DNA from: Isoetes taiwanensis
Taxonomy: Eukaryota > Streptophyta > Lycopodiopsida > Isoetales > Isoetaceae
DNA length: 64,000 nt
Reading direction: 5' to 3'
NCBI GenBank assembly: GCA_021234155.1
Contig: JAJEKV010000025.1
Location: 15,716,036-15,780,035 of the forward strand
In this document: piece by piece, positions 44,360 to 56,088 of the stretch
Layout of the letters: each line of letters begins with the position of its first letter
Position numbering within the stretch: position 1 is the first letter of the stretch
The notes under the pieces: model-generated
What the model was told of the DNA's origin: nothing
The model's database searches: none
Seen by the model: the letters and a program-made list of their open reading frames with translations, nothing else
Program-made: the position numbers and the translations under genes

Positions 44360-44880
44360 GGCCATGGTGATGGGTCCCTAACGCCTGAAATCTTGCTGGA
44401 AGGACAAGCAAGCTCAGTGGTTCTCATGCTGGGCTGTACAGGCAAAAAAGTGCGTACATGTAAGGACAAAGAAAGATCACAAGGCACTTAAGTTGTACCT
44501 AGATGCTACTTTCCTTTGCAACCTCTGGGATGCAGATGCTCTGACGCATGTTAAGCTAGCACACTATCGGCGAAGAAGTCAATCCTAGGCTCACGAGGGC
44601 CCACACCAAGATTTCAGCACCCAAATGCCCATGAAGAAGCCGCTAGACTTATAGCTTCCATTCGCACGGGTGCACATCGCCTCCTTAGAGTTGGTGATAA
44701 TTTTGCTGTCGTTGCTCTGAAAGGGAATGATGAGGGTTCTGAATTTTGGATTCTGATGTGCACAAAACCAAAATGGATAGTGGAGAAAGACTTCCAACTC
44801 AATGGAACATAGAACCTCGCCGGTGATAGTGTCATAGAAGGTATATATTACAAGAAGGGCGCAAGATCAACCGCCGTCTG
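44360..44880 (+). pseudogene. Coding relic, possibly BAH-like
   Basis: Two long plus-strand open stretches: AQWFSCWAVQAKKCVHVRTK to LDATFLCNLWDADALTHVKL (44415-44585), and AARLIASIRTGAHRLLRVGD to EGSEFWILMCTKPKWIVEKD (44630-44800), followed by GDSVIEGIYYKKG (44820-44860). The second recalls proteins in plant repeats with a FAVxAxxxNxxGxxFWIxxCTKP pattern resembling a BAH fold. The family name is uncertain. It could be the 3' part of the interrupted LINE or a neighbouring transposon. Confidence 0.4.
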
Positions 44881-46329
44881 GCTATGATCTTTGCAAAGAA
44901 AGACGCTCTTAGGCATAGTATTCACAACACGTGATCTCTGCAATCAGACTTCACATGCCACCAACTAAATGTCAAAACAGGACTGTATATAGGCTATCCT
45001 TTAGATGAGAGAAAATTTTACAGAATTTACCTGAAGTTCTTTCTGATGATGATGAAATGTAAAACCATTTTGTAGTTTTCAGAACTCATCTGAAGTTTTG
45101 TGCTTCAGCTGTGAAAATGAGTTTGTCTTGATTTCTTTTGAAGATTTGAATTCTTCTGAACACTTGATTCCTTTGTTTGTGAGATGAATTGAATATGAAT
45201 TTTCATTCAAATGAATCGAGGTTACAATAACAATTATGTATATAAGAAAGATATACAGTGATTTAAAGTACGAGGTGACTCATGCACCTACATACTTCCC
45301 AATACATATGTTCCTCTCGCCCAAAGCTTTTGTTGCTTATAATCTTAAAATTTCAAGCATGAACACTCTAACATCAACTAGATCCTGGTCTGAAATGTCC
45401 ACAACCCGCAGCTTAACCACACTTTGTCAATAACGAGTTTGGTTTGTCTCCGTACATTTGAGTTGACTTACTAGATCGCAACAATATATTCACTCCTTTC
45501 AAGTACCCCTCACAAATTTGTGCATAAACGAACATAGGGCAGGGCCACATGAATGACCATCAGTTTGAAGAGGTGTTCTGGAAATTTTCACAACATCTGA
45601 GGTTGTAAAGCTGAAATTATTGTGTCCAAGCAATTCCAAGAACCTGCATTCAAAGTTTGTTGTCATTGTGCCACAACATCAAAATGCAATGAGCAAGCAC
45701 TAACCTTCAATATGTTCCGCCATGCAAGCCCGAGCTATCAAAAGTGATATATATCCCCGGGTTTATATCTCTATGCGAGACACGCATGGCTTACAATCGG
45801 TAACAGTCCAAAGGATGTCCATCACAAGCGTGCAAAAACATGTATTGGCACTTATCCGCATTCACATGTTTCCTTTATTGTTTTGTAACTATTTGTGTCC
45901 TTGGACAATGTCGAAAGTGAAAAAGAGGGTCAAAGAAATGAAAGGAATGGCTCATTCCTTGGAGCATCAAGTAGTATTCCATGTATCCGCAAACATATGC
46001 ATATGATGGCACAATCCCCGATGATCACAAATCAGATGAAAGTATCACCTTGAGAAGAGGAGGATCAATTGATCATTGAACCACCAAGATCGTTTTCAAA
46101 ATTTTGATGTCTGGTGGAGCTAATCACGCGACGGCCAGCCCACTCAAAGACCACTTCCAAATGTGTATGTGGCTTTAGATCGACATTGACCCGCTCTATC
46201 ATCTCTAGTTCTAAACACACACAGAACATTTGCTCACAATCCATTCAAATATTTAAAATTGAAAAGTACAACACATATCATAGAAATTTTTTTACTTATA
46301 TTGACTTTCAAAGAGTTTTACAAGATTCA
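44881..46329. other. Spacer, no gene recognised
   Basis: Several medium ORFs but no recognisable protein. Many T-rich runs. Confidence 0.4.
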
Positions 46330-46930
46330 TTTATGAAAATACTTGTCGAAAGCATTTTCATGCGCTTGCATCTACTCTTCGTAATCCCACATGTTCCACA
46401 TTTGATATTCCTTCACATAAGTCGGCACACTTTTCTCGCAGCCTTTAAGTCCTTCCAAATGGCATGGTTTGAGTTGCTCCAAAAGGAAATTGGAATCCAA
46501 CCCTGCCTGAGCAAAACTATTTGGACATATCATTGTGTTCTATTAGTTGGCGTAACCCTTATATCCGCCGTCATCTATCAACAATGTTTTTTCACTTGGT
46601 ATTTCCAATATTTCTGGTACACTTTTGGGTATCCTTAAGGAAAATTGGCTTATTAACCACTTTTAATTTTTGTATTGGTGCCATCCCGATTCCAAATCGC
46701 CTTATATTCCTCAAGCAAACTTTCTCATCAACAAGTCAACATTACTCTTGGCCATGCTTGACCACAATGCAATCTCAAATTTTGATGTACACCATTCTAA
46801 GAACTCCGTGAATCCAAAATTGAAACCGGCCGCCTTTGAAGGTTCACTTTCGACGGTCACTGCTCTCGGTTTCGATGTGGATCCTCTCTTTCAAGTCATA
46901 AAACTTGCCTAAAACCCCAAAAAAATCCAA
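46330..46930 (-). pseudogene. HAD/FCP1-like phosphatase domain relic
   Basis: Read from 46930 downwards in shifting frames: FGFTEFLEWCTSKFEIALWS then SMAKSNVDLLM (46810-46740), PIFLKDTQK near 46640, KTLLIDDGGYKGYAN near 46570, and CPNSFAQAG near 46530. This order (FLxxCFxxFxVxxWSS, KPLxLKDLxK, TLLIDDSPYK, AIFPxSF) is that of plant NLI-interacting-factor/FCP1-type HAD phosphatases, which dephosphorylate protein serines. The catalytic DLDGTL motif was not found. Stops and shifts make it a pseudogene. An acidic/Ser-rich minus frame at 48300-48150 (VAGDDEDDREKTKSGSSRP) could be part of the same former gene. Confidence 0.65.
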
Positions 46931-47515
46931 AACAAGGAGAATTTCAGCTTAACCTCTTGGTTTTTCTTGGTTGAGGTTGTATTGACTTCGTTGAGCGGGG
47001 CCTCAGATCTTGTCCAGATCCGGGTTTCTTTGTCAACTTCATTACCCGCATCCTGCATTTGGCTCATGTTCAAGACCAAAACTTTTTCTCGTGAAGGATC
47101 CCGCGTACGAATCTCAAGGGAATTAATTTTCCCCCTAAAACAGATGCACTAGAATCTCTTCGTGATGGCTTCCATCTTTGTAACATAATTGAAATGAGGA
47201 AGACCACGAAAAATACAAAAAATAAATCATGTATGTGGCATCTCAGACTTACTTGATAATGCGATCAAGATTCGGGCCACTATCCAAATTTCTGCTTTTG
47301 AGTCTCCACGTCGCAAGAAATGGATTGACTTAGAAGTATCAAATGGGGTGAATTCTAGGTACACCCGGAGGTATCTTGCGCCTCATAACGATCGAGGCAT
47401 GGATAACTGTTGGATATCCTTGGTCTCAAAATTTCTGCACTCGCAAACACTAAGTCGGGTGAGACCTGGGACAACATCGCGAAACATTAGTTTAGGCACT
47501 TACTTGTGTCTATTG

Positions 47516-47870
47516 GTGGTGGGGTACCACCAACACCCTGGTGGGTGGTGGTGGGTGGTGGTGGTGTGGTGGTGGTGGGGTGTGGTGGTGGGGTTTGGTG
47601 GTAGTGGTGGTGTGGAGTGGGACATGGTGGAGTGTGGTGGTCTAGTGGGTGGTGGTGGTGGTGGAGTGTGGTGGAGGGGTGGTGTGTGGGACATGGTGGA
47701 GTCTGCGGTGGAGTGTGGTGGTGGTGGAGTGCAGTGGTGGTGGTGGAGTGGTGGTGGTGGTGGAGTGTGGTGGAGGGGTGTGGTGGGGACATGGTGGAGT
47801 GTGGTGGTGGGAGATGGTAGGAAACCCTAGTGGTGGGAGATGGTGGGGGTGTGGTGTGGGACATGGTGGA
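47516..47870. repeat. G/T-rich (GGTGGTGG, GTGGAGTGTGGTGG) low-complexity tract
   Basis: About 350 bp nearly free of C on the plus strand. It is built of GGTGGTGG runs and a higher-order GTGGAGTGTGGTGG unit with GGGACATGG interruptions. Long Gly/Val/Trp or His/Pro/Thr frames are artefacts of composition. G-quadruplex formation is plausible. Confidence 0.9.
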
Positions 47871-50204
47871 TGCCAACAACTCACCACTCACCGCACCACA
47901 CACATACCTCATCATCTATCATTCCTTGCATCCATTGCACCTAAATGCCCCATAGATGGCATCATAGAGACACAACATGACAATCAAACCAACATGATGC
48001 AAAATGGTAGTAGACATACCCGATTCTTTGAAGTGGATTTGAGGTTACCTTTTCTCGTGTTGATAGAAACAATCTAGGTCAAGCTTTGAGATTTTTTTCT
48101 CGTTGTAACACAACTAATAATTGAACATACCCGCAATGGCATGTTTTGGTCTCGCATTGCTCCGCTTTTCTTTTGATTGTGAGTTCGATTGAATGTGTGG
48201 TCTAGAGGAACCTGATTTGGTTTTTTCCCTATCATCTTCATCATCCCCCGCCACTTTTACTATTTTCTTCCCCTGGTCGTCGCTGGATTTGCCTATGCTT
48301 TCTTGGTCTAGAAGAACTGGCCTCTCGCTTTCTCATCTGAGTTTTATAATAATTCGAGAAGCTCTTCCACTAATACCCCCCTTTATATATGCAAATAATA
48401 AGCCACGCCTGTGTTCCGGGAGCCATTCCACCCCATGTATGTGGCTTCCCGTAATTTTTTGTAAATTTGCATGAACTCTTTGTATTGTTCATTGCTCGAT
48501 TCTTCAACCGCATAAGCAAACATATGCCTTAATTTTTTCAGTTTGAACAAACATTTGGGGAAAAAAAATTCGTAGCCGATTTATTTGAACTCGTCACCCC
48601 AAAGCTTCTTTTTAGATCTTCATGGGGCACAATCTCTTGTTTGAGGAAAGATTTCATCGTAACCAAGCATGCTTCAATTTCTACTCCATTAGGGTTCAAT
48701 CGGCAAAAGCGCAAAAACGTAAGAAGAGGTGATTATTCCTTAATTCAAAATGAGGGACAATGACGGGCATAAAAATTCAAAATAACCGACGCCATTAATT
48801 CGCACTCCCGCAATCTCCGCTTTAGTATGCACCACCCGATTCTACCACAAAGAAGGTGCCAAAATGTGGCCAAAATGCGCTGCTTTTGATACACCACAAC
48901 AGTGTTTTACCCTAAGGAGAACAACTAGACTTACATTTTCTATTCAAAGTCCCATAATATTGCCCCAAATAAAACCGCATTTATAGTTGTAGAACTTGCA
49001 TATTACATAGTAATATGGGTGACATCAATATGAGCAGTAGTGCTTCTAAAGGCAGACTTTGCATTGCACCAATTTCGAAATCTATAAACTGGAAAGGTAT
49101 TGCATGGCCTTATCCACTATGTAGGGCCATCAACTAGAGCACTTAGGGGATTGTCATGCAATGCAGTTAGTGAAACCATTTCAAAGCCATACGGTAAAAG
49201 GTGGTTTTAGAGTCAATCGCACATGTCTTTTTCGACATCTTACCTCCATGAATAGACCATCAACAACCAATGAAGATACATGTTCCAAAGAAAGGGATTG
49301 GTTCCTGAGCTCTTCTACATGCCACTCCACCACCATCAATCTATTTACTGGATACAAATGCCGCGAAAAATGCATTAAGAAACAGATATGAAAAGAGATG
49401 TTGCATATCCCGGATAGTGTTGCATGGTATATTTGTTAAATCTTTCATTAGCAACAAGTTTACATTTACTCCTATTCAACCCCACCATAATTGACAAGAT
49501 TGTCCTCTGGGTATATTTGAGAAATATTGTTGCTTAAGAACTTGCTGAAGACGCCAATATTATGTTGACGCTCACCATTTTGCATGAAGGGACTTCGTGT
49601 TTCCAATAAGATTTTCTCGATGTCTCACGCCAAGTCCGGCACGCTATGGGTTCAAGACATATTTGTTCAAAATCGAATATGTGGCTCTTCTAGCATTTCT
49701 AATTTGAGCACAGAGATTTGATGGTGGACTATGCTATTCCAGATAAACTATCTTGCTGCCCAATTTTCTTACTATAATAAGTCACACTTAGCTTATATTG
49801 TTAGTTGCCTTCGCTAGCAATATAATATATAGTGTATGTACTTGTTTCAATTTTGTCACAACTTGATGAAGCTCAGACATCTGTATAGGACTGTTTTGGA
49901 TGTCATTTGTCATTTATGTTGCACCTATTTTAGCTTTATAGTATGTTGTGCTAACTTCTTCAACTGGTTCTATGCATTTTCTCTAGTTTGGTAATGATTC
50001 ATAATGACCTTGTGTATTCAATAAATAGATTGGATAGCCAAATTGGTATTTTCAAAGGTGAATGTCCTACTCTCACAACGAAAGATATTAATATAGCAGT
50101 TAGCCATTACCATGATCCACATACTTCACGTAATGCTATAATCTTGATGATCTCATAGGCAAGACAAACATGTATTTTGGCATCTGAGTAGAAATCCAAG
50201 CAAA
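47871..50204. other. Spacer, no gene recognised
   Basis: Apart from the acidic minus frame near 48150-48300 mentioned with the phosphatase relic, I see no supported feature. Confidence 0.4.
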
Positions 50205-50888
50205 AATATATTCTAGTTCAACACGTATTTCCTTGGAACTATCGTTCTTCTTCATCGTTCCTGAACTTTATAGCATCTAAACTATTTCTAGATTATTTAA
50301 ACTAGTCTATTAGTAGTGTTTATAATGGTAGAGGTTTTTGAACCCATACTCATAATATTAATGTCATGTAAGATCAGCGTTTTTAAATACAACTTTCTTC
50401 TAAGAAATGTATAAATAGTTCCTGGATTCTTGCACCAATTTGCAATAAATTATTGTTTCTTGGTACCCACTAGACAAACTAGTGTGTTGCAGATCTGAAT
50501 TGAAGGATGTACACCATCACAGTCTCTCAGGTTTTATCCATAGATTCGTCTATACCTATTGCCAAAAACACAAAGCTTCCTTTAACAAAGCCATTTGCCA
50601 TTCCAGTTATAGAATGTGATAAAAACAGGGTTTCTTTTAGTTGAGAAAATCACCTAGTTACTTACAGAATTCTCTTGACCATAATAGTATACAAGAGAAA
50701 TTGCAAAGCAAGCTTTGTGAGGCTTCTAACTGGCCTTGCCATTGAGTTTCTAGGAATTGATTTGAATCTTTGGTCATAGTTGGTGATTGATAGAACTTTT
50801 TAAACTAGTTTAAATTTTAATAAATCTGTGAGTTGGATGACATTCTAGTAAACAATTTTACTTGTTGCTATTGTTTTTGCTCCGCCAT
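50205..50888 (+). repeat. Dispersed repeat R, left copy
   Basis: About 680 bp, matching in inverted orientation the sequence at 56089-57840. Shared landmarks: TTTCCTTGGAACTAT, TTCTTGGTACCCACTA, TGCCAAAAACACAAAGCTTC and GCAAAGCAAGCTTTGTGAGG. Identity is about 85%. Non-coding, superfamily unknown. Confidence 0.8.
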
Positions 50889-52285
50889 CCCTTGTATTTA
50901 TGTCTAGCTTTTATAATGTGATGTGGTAAGTCGGCTCTAAGCTATTCAAACTTAGCTAGTTAATTACTTAATTTTCACATTTATAGATAGTCGTTTAAGT
51001 TTTATGCAGATCATTGTAAAAGATATAATCGTGATATCAATGAGTTAGTGTATGTTCCAAATCTAATGTTGAGGGAAGGCCTCATGTTGGAAGCATATAT
51101 CTTGATCAATTGTGCATCTACATTGCTTTTTAGCATTTAGTTGTAACGGCCATTTGTTGGATATACTTTTTTATATTGACATATTATATGATGCTGTGGC
51201 AATTGTTGGTTTGTGATGTGTCGTATCCCTCCTACATAGCCTTGGCCTTATTTTCATCAAAAATACCATCCAGCGATAAGTAGCATGTGAAACCATTCAC
51301 TTCTACAAATATCATTTGCACGAAGATATAAAATGGCAATGTACCCATATAGGTCCTCGACCAACAAGGATGCCAATCTACAAGAAATTATCGACAAATA
51401 TTGACATTCATTGTCGCAATGGGAAGTAAACATTCTGCAAATGTTCCATGATATCCTCTGGACTCCAACAAAGAAGTCACCTTGAAAGAGTGCTGACGAG
51501 AGCTAATTGGATATGGTAAGCCTTGCAAGACAACATACAAATTTGAGACACTGGTTCACTTGTATGATGAATGTAAGACGATTGCTATATGAATATTCTA
51601 AAACTTCTTAAGTTATTTCAAACTTTAAGCTAAATAAATAAAGGGTTGTTAAAAGATAATTTTAAACTTCAATTTATAATGAACGACCATATATGCCCAA
51701 CTAGGCATTCTAAACCATATTTGATTAACTGTTAAATTTAATCATTACAAAAAGCCCAACAAAAGTTGGGCACTTTTTCTAGTAAAAATGTAAAATTATT
51801 TAAGAATCCCCATGGTTAATAACAAAAATATAATAATGGGTCCGCATATTTACTTGCATGACACAATATAAAATTTAATGGGGGAATCATGGACTAACTA
51901 GAGTGAATATTTACCACATCATAGACCATTGGCTTTCATTATATTACTTGACCTACTTTTATCGTGCAATACTTTCCCATTCAAAATTTTCCCTAGAAAA
52001 ACGGTCATAACTTCATCTAGTATGTTGCATCTCTAGCAATTTCTTTATTTGAAGGGCTCCTAACTAACATAGGCCAATTGTCCAAAGGTTTAGTTGACAA
52101 CAATACATAATCAGTTTAGCACACAATTGCTGCAATTCATGAGTTTAATGTAGAAACATAGTTTTTATATTGTCGTGAGAGTGAAAGAGTTTTCGTTCAT
52201 GTACATAAAATTGATATATGAAACATAGTCCCAATTTTCAGAACATGACTGTCTTCCCTTTTCTGCCCAAAACCTGCATTTGTCT
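50889..52285. other. AT-rich spacer
   Basis: No gene recognised. A small perfect hairpin (GCCCAAC/GTTGGGC arms) lies at 51754-51771, with another TGCCCAACTAGGCA nearby at about 51693. Confidence 0.4.
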
Positions 52286-53852
52286 TCATCCATTCAGTGG
52301 TATGAGATGAAGCTTGAATGTTCTGTGATCTAAGACCTCTAGAACTAATTGATCTCCTACTTTAAGATGGTGGCCTCTTTTAAGATCATTCCATCCAGTG
52401 GTGAAGCCGGAGGTCACGGTCCAGCGCAACTCATGGCTGCAGGAATCAGAGCATATGAAGGTGACATAGCTGCCCTCTTTCAAACCTGGCATGTGCTTCT
52501 TCAGAAATGGTTTGCCTACATGCTGTTACAAATGTTACAGATGCCAAAATGTTCAGCATATGCCATATGAGATGGTGTTTTATGGCTTAAAAGAAGAAAC
52601 TGTTGAAGTGAAGATACTTACAAATGTTTTCTGAAGGCTGTATTTTGTCACTTCCACAGATATGCATGGGTTGTTGAGCTCTTTACAGTACTGCTCCACT
52701 TTCTGCTTCAATGCATTTTGAAAATCTGCAGTGCTTTTGTTTGTCTTGGATTGAAGGTGTGGATTGTTTTGGAGTGTTGTAGTTGATGAAAAACTGTCAC
52801 TAAAATCATCTGCTGTTTTTCAAAAGCTGCTTCAGAAGGGTAGCAGAAGAAGGATTGTGGCAGTAAGTTTTTCCACTATCACTAAACTCCCTTTACAGTT
52901 TTCTTACAAAAACTGCTTTGGCAGAAGCTGGGGTGATATGAAAATAATATTATTCTGGCCTGTTAGTTCCAGTACTGCCCGATCCCCTTTTTTATTTTAT
53001 GTAGCCTGCTGAAATCACGCCATCCTTTACCAAGACCTCTGAATCTTTTCTTGAATATCCACTCTACCTCTTCGCTCTTTGGAACCGGGAACTGCAACAT
53101 TCACTATGCCTCCATCTTTTGCCGAAACATTGGCTGCAAAACCCCATGGAAGTTCCTGCATCAAACATCAATTTGATTAGAAAAAAATCGAACTGTTTAT
53201 TCAAATGAACTAGAAGAAAAACCTACACATCTATTCCACTTCACTTTCGATGCTGTGAACTCCATGATATGGTTTTCATTGTTGCGATTTTTGCTTGCAG
53301 CTTGTAAAGATTGCTTGAGGGTTGTTTCATCAGCGCCAGTTTCAGATCTTCCCCCTTTTCCTGGCCATGCTACTGTCTTCCTCAGCCATTCTCTTCTTCC
53401 AGATTCATAGCCCTCTTTTTCCTGTTCTCCTTATCTTTTTTGAGAATTGGCATCGGCCTTTTTGCCACAACAGTTATTGTGCATTCGTTTGTTGTCTATT
53501 ATTTGAATCCATAGCCCTAAGGATTCAAAAAGCTTGCAGTACAGAATATCTCCTCTTTCCATGCCCTGCTCCTCTTCAAACCTCCTCCACCCATCTGCAA
53601 GATATATCTTGTGATGTCGTTTAACAACTTCGACATTGTGATCTGCACCGTTTGGTCCTCCGATTAACAGAGGACCACTGCACAAATGCTCCCTGAGGAT
53701 CGAAGAAGGAAGTTCCTGCATAAGTCGAATATTACAGAGATTATATAAGCAGCAGATCTACAAGCAACCATTTAAGATTAAGAATACGACATTACCAGAT
53801 AAGGCCTGGCTCTAACGGTTGCTGTAAAATGCGCAAGCATTTTTCCCGCCAT
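52286..53852 (-). pseudogene. B3/REM-type DNA-binding gene, three B3 segments
   Basis: Exon 1, 53852-53796 (MAGKMLAHFTATVRARPYL), ends at a GT donor. Exon 2 from 53715 encodes B3 domain 1: ELPSSILREH, HKIYLADGWRRFEEEQGMER, GDILYCKLFE. B3 domain 2 lies at 53155-52960 (ELPWGFAANVSAKDGG, GKGWRDFSRLHKIKKGD) but needs one frameshift near 53090. B3 domain 3 comes from an exon ending at 52622 (CISVEVTKYSLQKTF) joined to 52522-52286 (HVGKPFLKKHMPGLKEGS, TTGWNDLKRGHHLKVGDQL, stop). Plant REM proteins with several B3 domains bind DNA in the nucleus, often in reproductive tissue. The frameshift and a stop after domain 1 suggest decay, unless splicing avoids them. The partner paralogue is at 58268. Confidence 0.7.
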
Positions 53853-55009
53853 CCGTTCTCCAGTCTCCCTCATTTATCAGCCCAGCTTAAGGCTTATCAG
53901 GGTAGGGTCATATCATCCCATCCAGCCACCATTATTTATCATGAATATTGCAATAATGTTTACTACAGTACCATCTGTAACCGCCCATCTAAATCTTTTC
54001 CTTATTTTATATTCAAGCATATTCAATAATTTCCACAATACTTAAAGATTTGGGTCGATTTTTTACGAGAAGAAGGAAAATGTCAAATCCTAATTGTTGG
54101 ACAATTGAACCCTGATGTGTATTGTTGTGTTAGTGGACTGCTTTTGTAAGGGTTTCACTATTGCATGGAAGGGTTTTTTTTCCCCCTTTGGCCCTTGTAG
54201 TTTAAAGCCTATGGCCTGTGAAGTAGATTATTGTTAACAACTGCTAGAGTAAGAATCCAGACAAAATTATGATGACTTTATCGATAGAGCAAAATGCCCT
54301 ATTTTAGCATGCCAAATCTAGGGAGATTGAGGAGACAAATTAATGCATGTCTAGCATCTTGCCAACAATGCATGGGGAACTAGGGTTTTAAAGCCCTTTG
54401 TTGTCTCACTAGAAGGATTGTGCTCCAAAGCCACTTAGGCTGAGGGTGCATCCCCATTATACAAAAACGGTTTGCCATGTCATCGAATTGTTCCTACAAT
54501 CTATCTGGGTGCATACCATTCCTATTACCTCGGTGAACTGGTTTCTTACAGCTACACAACAAACCTGGAATCGACCTATTAGACGAATATAGCTCTAGAG
54601 GACAAATTTAGCTTGTTAAAAGATAAACCCAAGGCCTATCTTGGGCAATTCTAAGTCCTTGAGGACTCCTAAAGAAAAGGAAGGTGCCCCCGAACTCGCC
54701 ATCCAGAACTCCTGCCTTGAAGGTAATGGGAATGATTTTTTCCCGGCCGGATTTGCCATTTGGCAAAGTCAAACCTAGATAATGGCCTAATGGGGATGCG
54801 TCCCCGAATCCCATTAACCCACACTAGGGCTTGCCTCAAAGCTTGACACAAAACTCATTGTTCCTATTAGTTGATCGTGAGTTTTGCATATGGCACAAAC
54901 ATCGTTAACGCGGATGCTTTAAGAGACCATTTGAAAACTCAAGTTCATCCGCTTTGTCTTTTAGTCTATGTTGTTTTGTCTTCTTTTATAATCTCTTTTA
55001 GGGCCGCCT
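53853..55009. other. Spacer between the B3 genes
   Basis: No supported gene. A minus-strand open frame at 54814-54608 (FGDASPLGHYLGLTLPNGKS) is intact for 69 codons but not recognised. Confidence 0.35.
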
Positions 55010-55560
55010 TACATCGCCGCTAAAGTGCCGTAGGTTAAAAAATTAACTTAACCAGGTTCACATTGGCTTCCTTAAAAAATTTCGCTAAAATTATGGGGTT
55101 AAAAATAATCTTACAATTAAGGTAACCGCGGCAAGATAACCGAGGTTCACATCAGATTCGCTAGGTTAAATTTTAATGGAGGACTTAACCACCATAATTT
55201 TTCCCTTCAAATTTAAGGGTAGGGGACCCCATCCCTTAAGCTCCATTTGCAATTCAATTTTTAATTTAACTCCGCGATAGTCGCAGGAAGCAATATTTAA
55301 TCAAGCTCCGCTATGTTAACTCTAACATAACGGCCGGACAATCGCTGTGAAGTAATATTTAACGGTTTTTATGTTAATTTTAACCTAATCCACTGACCAT
55401 CAAGGTGAAACAAGATTAAACGGTTTTGTTAGGTTAAATTTTAATCTAACGGCGAATGTGAAGTGAAATCTTTATGTTATGTTACCCTAACATAAAGGGG
55501 CATTCTGCTATGTTAGCAATTTAGCCTAACATAATCTGCCAAGGTGTAATGGCCCTTATC
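55010..55560. repeat. Cluster of TTAGGTTAAA/TAACCTAAC palindromes
   Basis: Inverted units at short spacing: TATGTTAACTCTAACATA near 55313, ATGTTAATTTTAACCTAA near 55372, GTTAGGTTAAA with TTTAATCTAAC at 55428-55450, TATGTTACCCTAACATA near 55476 and a longer one near 55510-55535. Less regular copies go back to about 55030. Non-coding. Confidence 0.75.
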
Positions 55561-56088
55561 CTTCTAGTAATCGGTCCTTGGAGGGTTTTAGAGGATTGAG
55601 GTAATGGGAATGAGTGCAGAATAGATATCGGGCTTAGATGACAAGGCAAAGAAAATAAGTTGGTGACAAAATTGTAATGGGATGTGCCCTAGAACACCAA
55701 ATGATGTCTCCAGCTTTGGAGTGAAATTTTTAAGGTTAGCGATGTGATTTATGTTGTATATAGATGTCATATCACATGGCACCATCCCATGGGGATATGT
55801 TGTATGTAAGGCAAGGTAGTATAGATTTTTGTTTCGGCATTGCAAGCTTTGAATTGCAATGGTTTCAAACTTTGGGGATCTACCTTCTTCATAAGGGATA
55901 TGCCACCCACGTGTATATATGGTGATAGAAAAATCCCTATGTACACCATAATTCAATGTAAAACCCCTAGTATATAATATTTGAATATTGCTTCAAACAT
56001 AACCCCTCCCGATTCTATTCTTCCTTTCCTCCTCCTATATGATCTCATGAAAACATGTTTTTGCATACTACCCCAAGTGTTTACGTTA
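55561..56088. other. Spacer, no gene recognised
   Basis: A 122-codon minus-strand frame (55956-55588) has no recognisable similarity and a composition typical of chance ORFs. Confidence 0.35.

Noticed and set aside
46114-46638. 174-codon plus-strand membrane-protein-like ORF
   Set aside because: It is the antisense of the HAD/FCP1-like relic, whose motifs are clear on the minus strand.
47487-47915. His/Pro/Thr-rich or Gly/Val/Trp-rich proteins over the G/T tract
   Set aside because: All frames are open because of low-complexity composition. No start context, splice sites or similarity.
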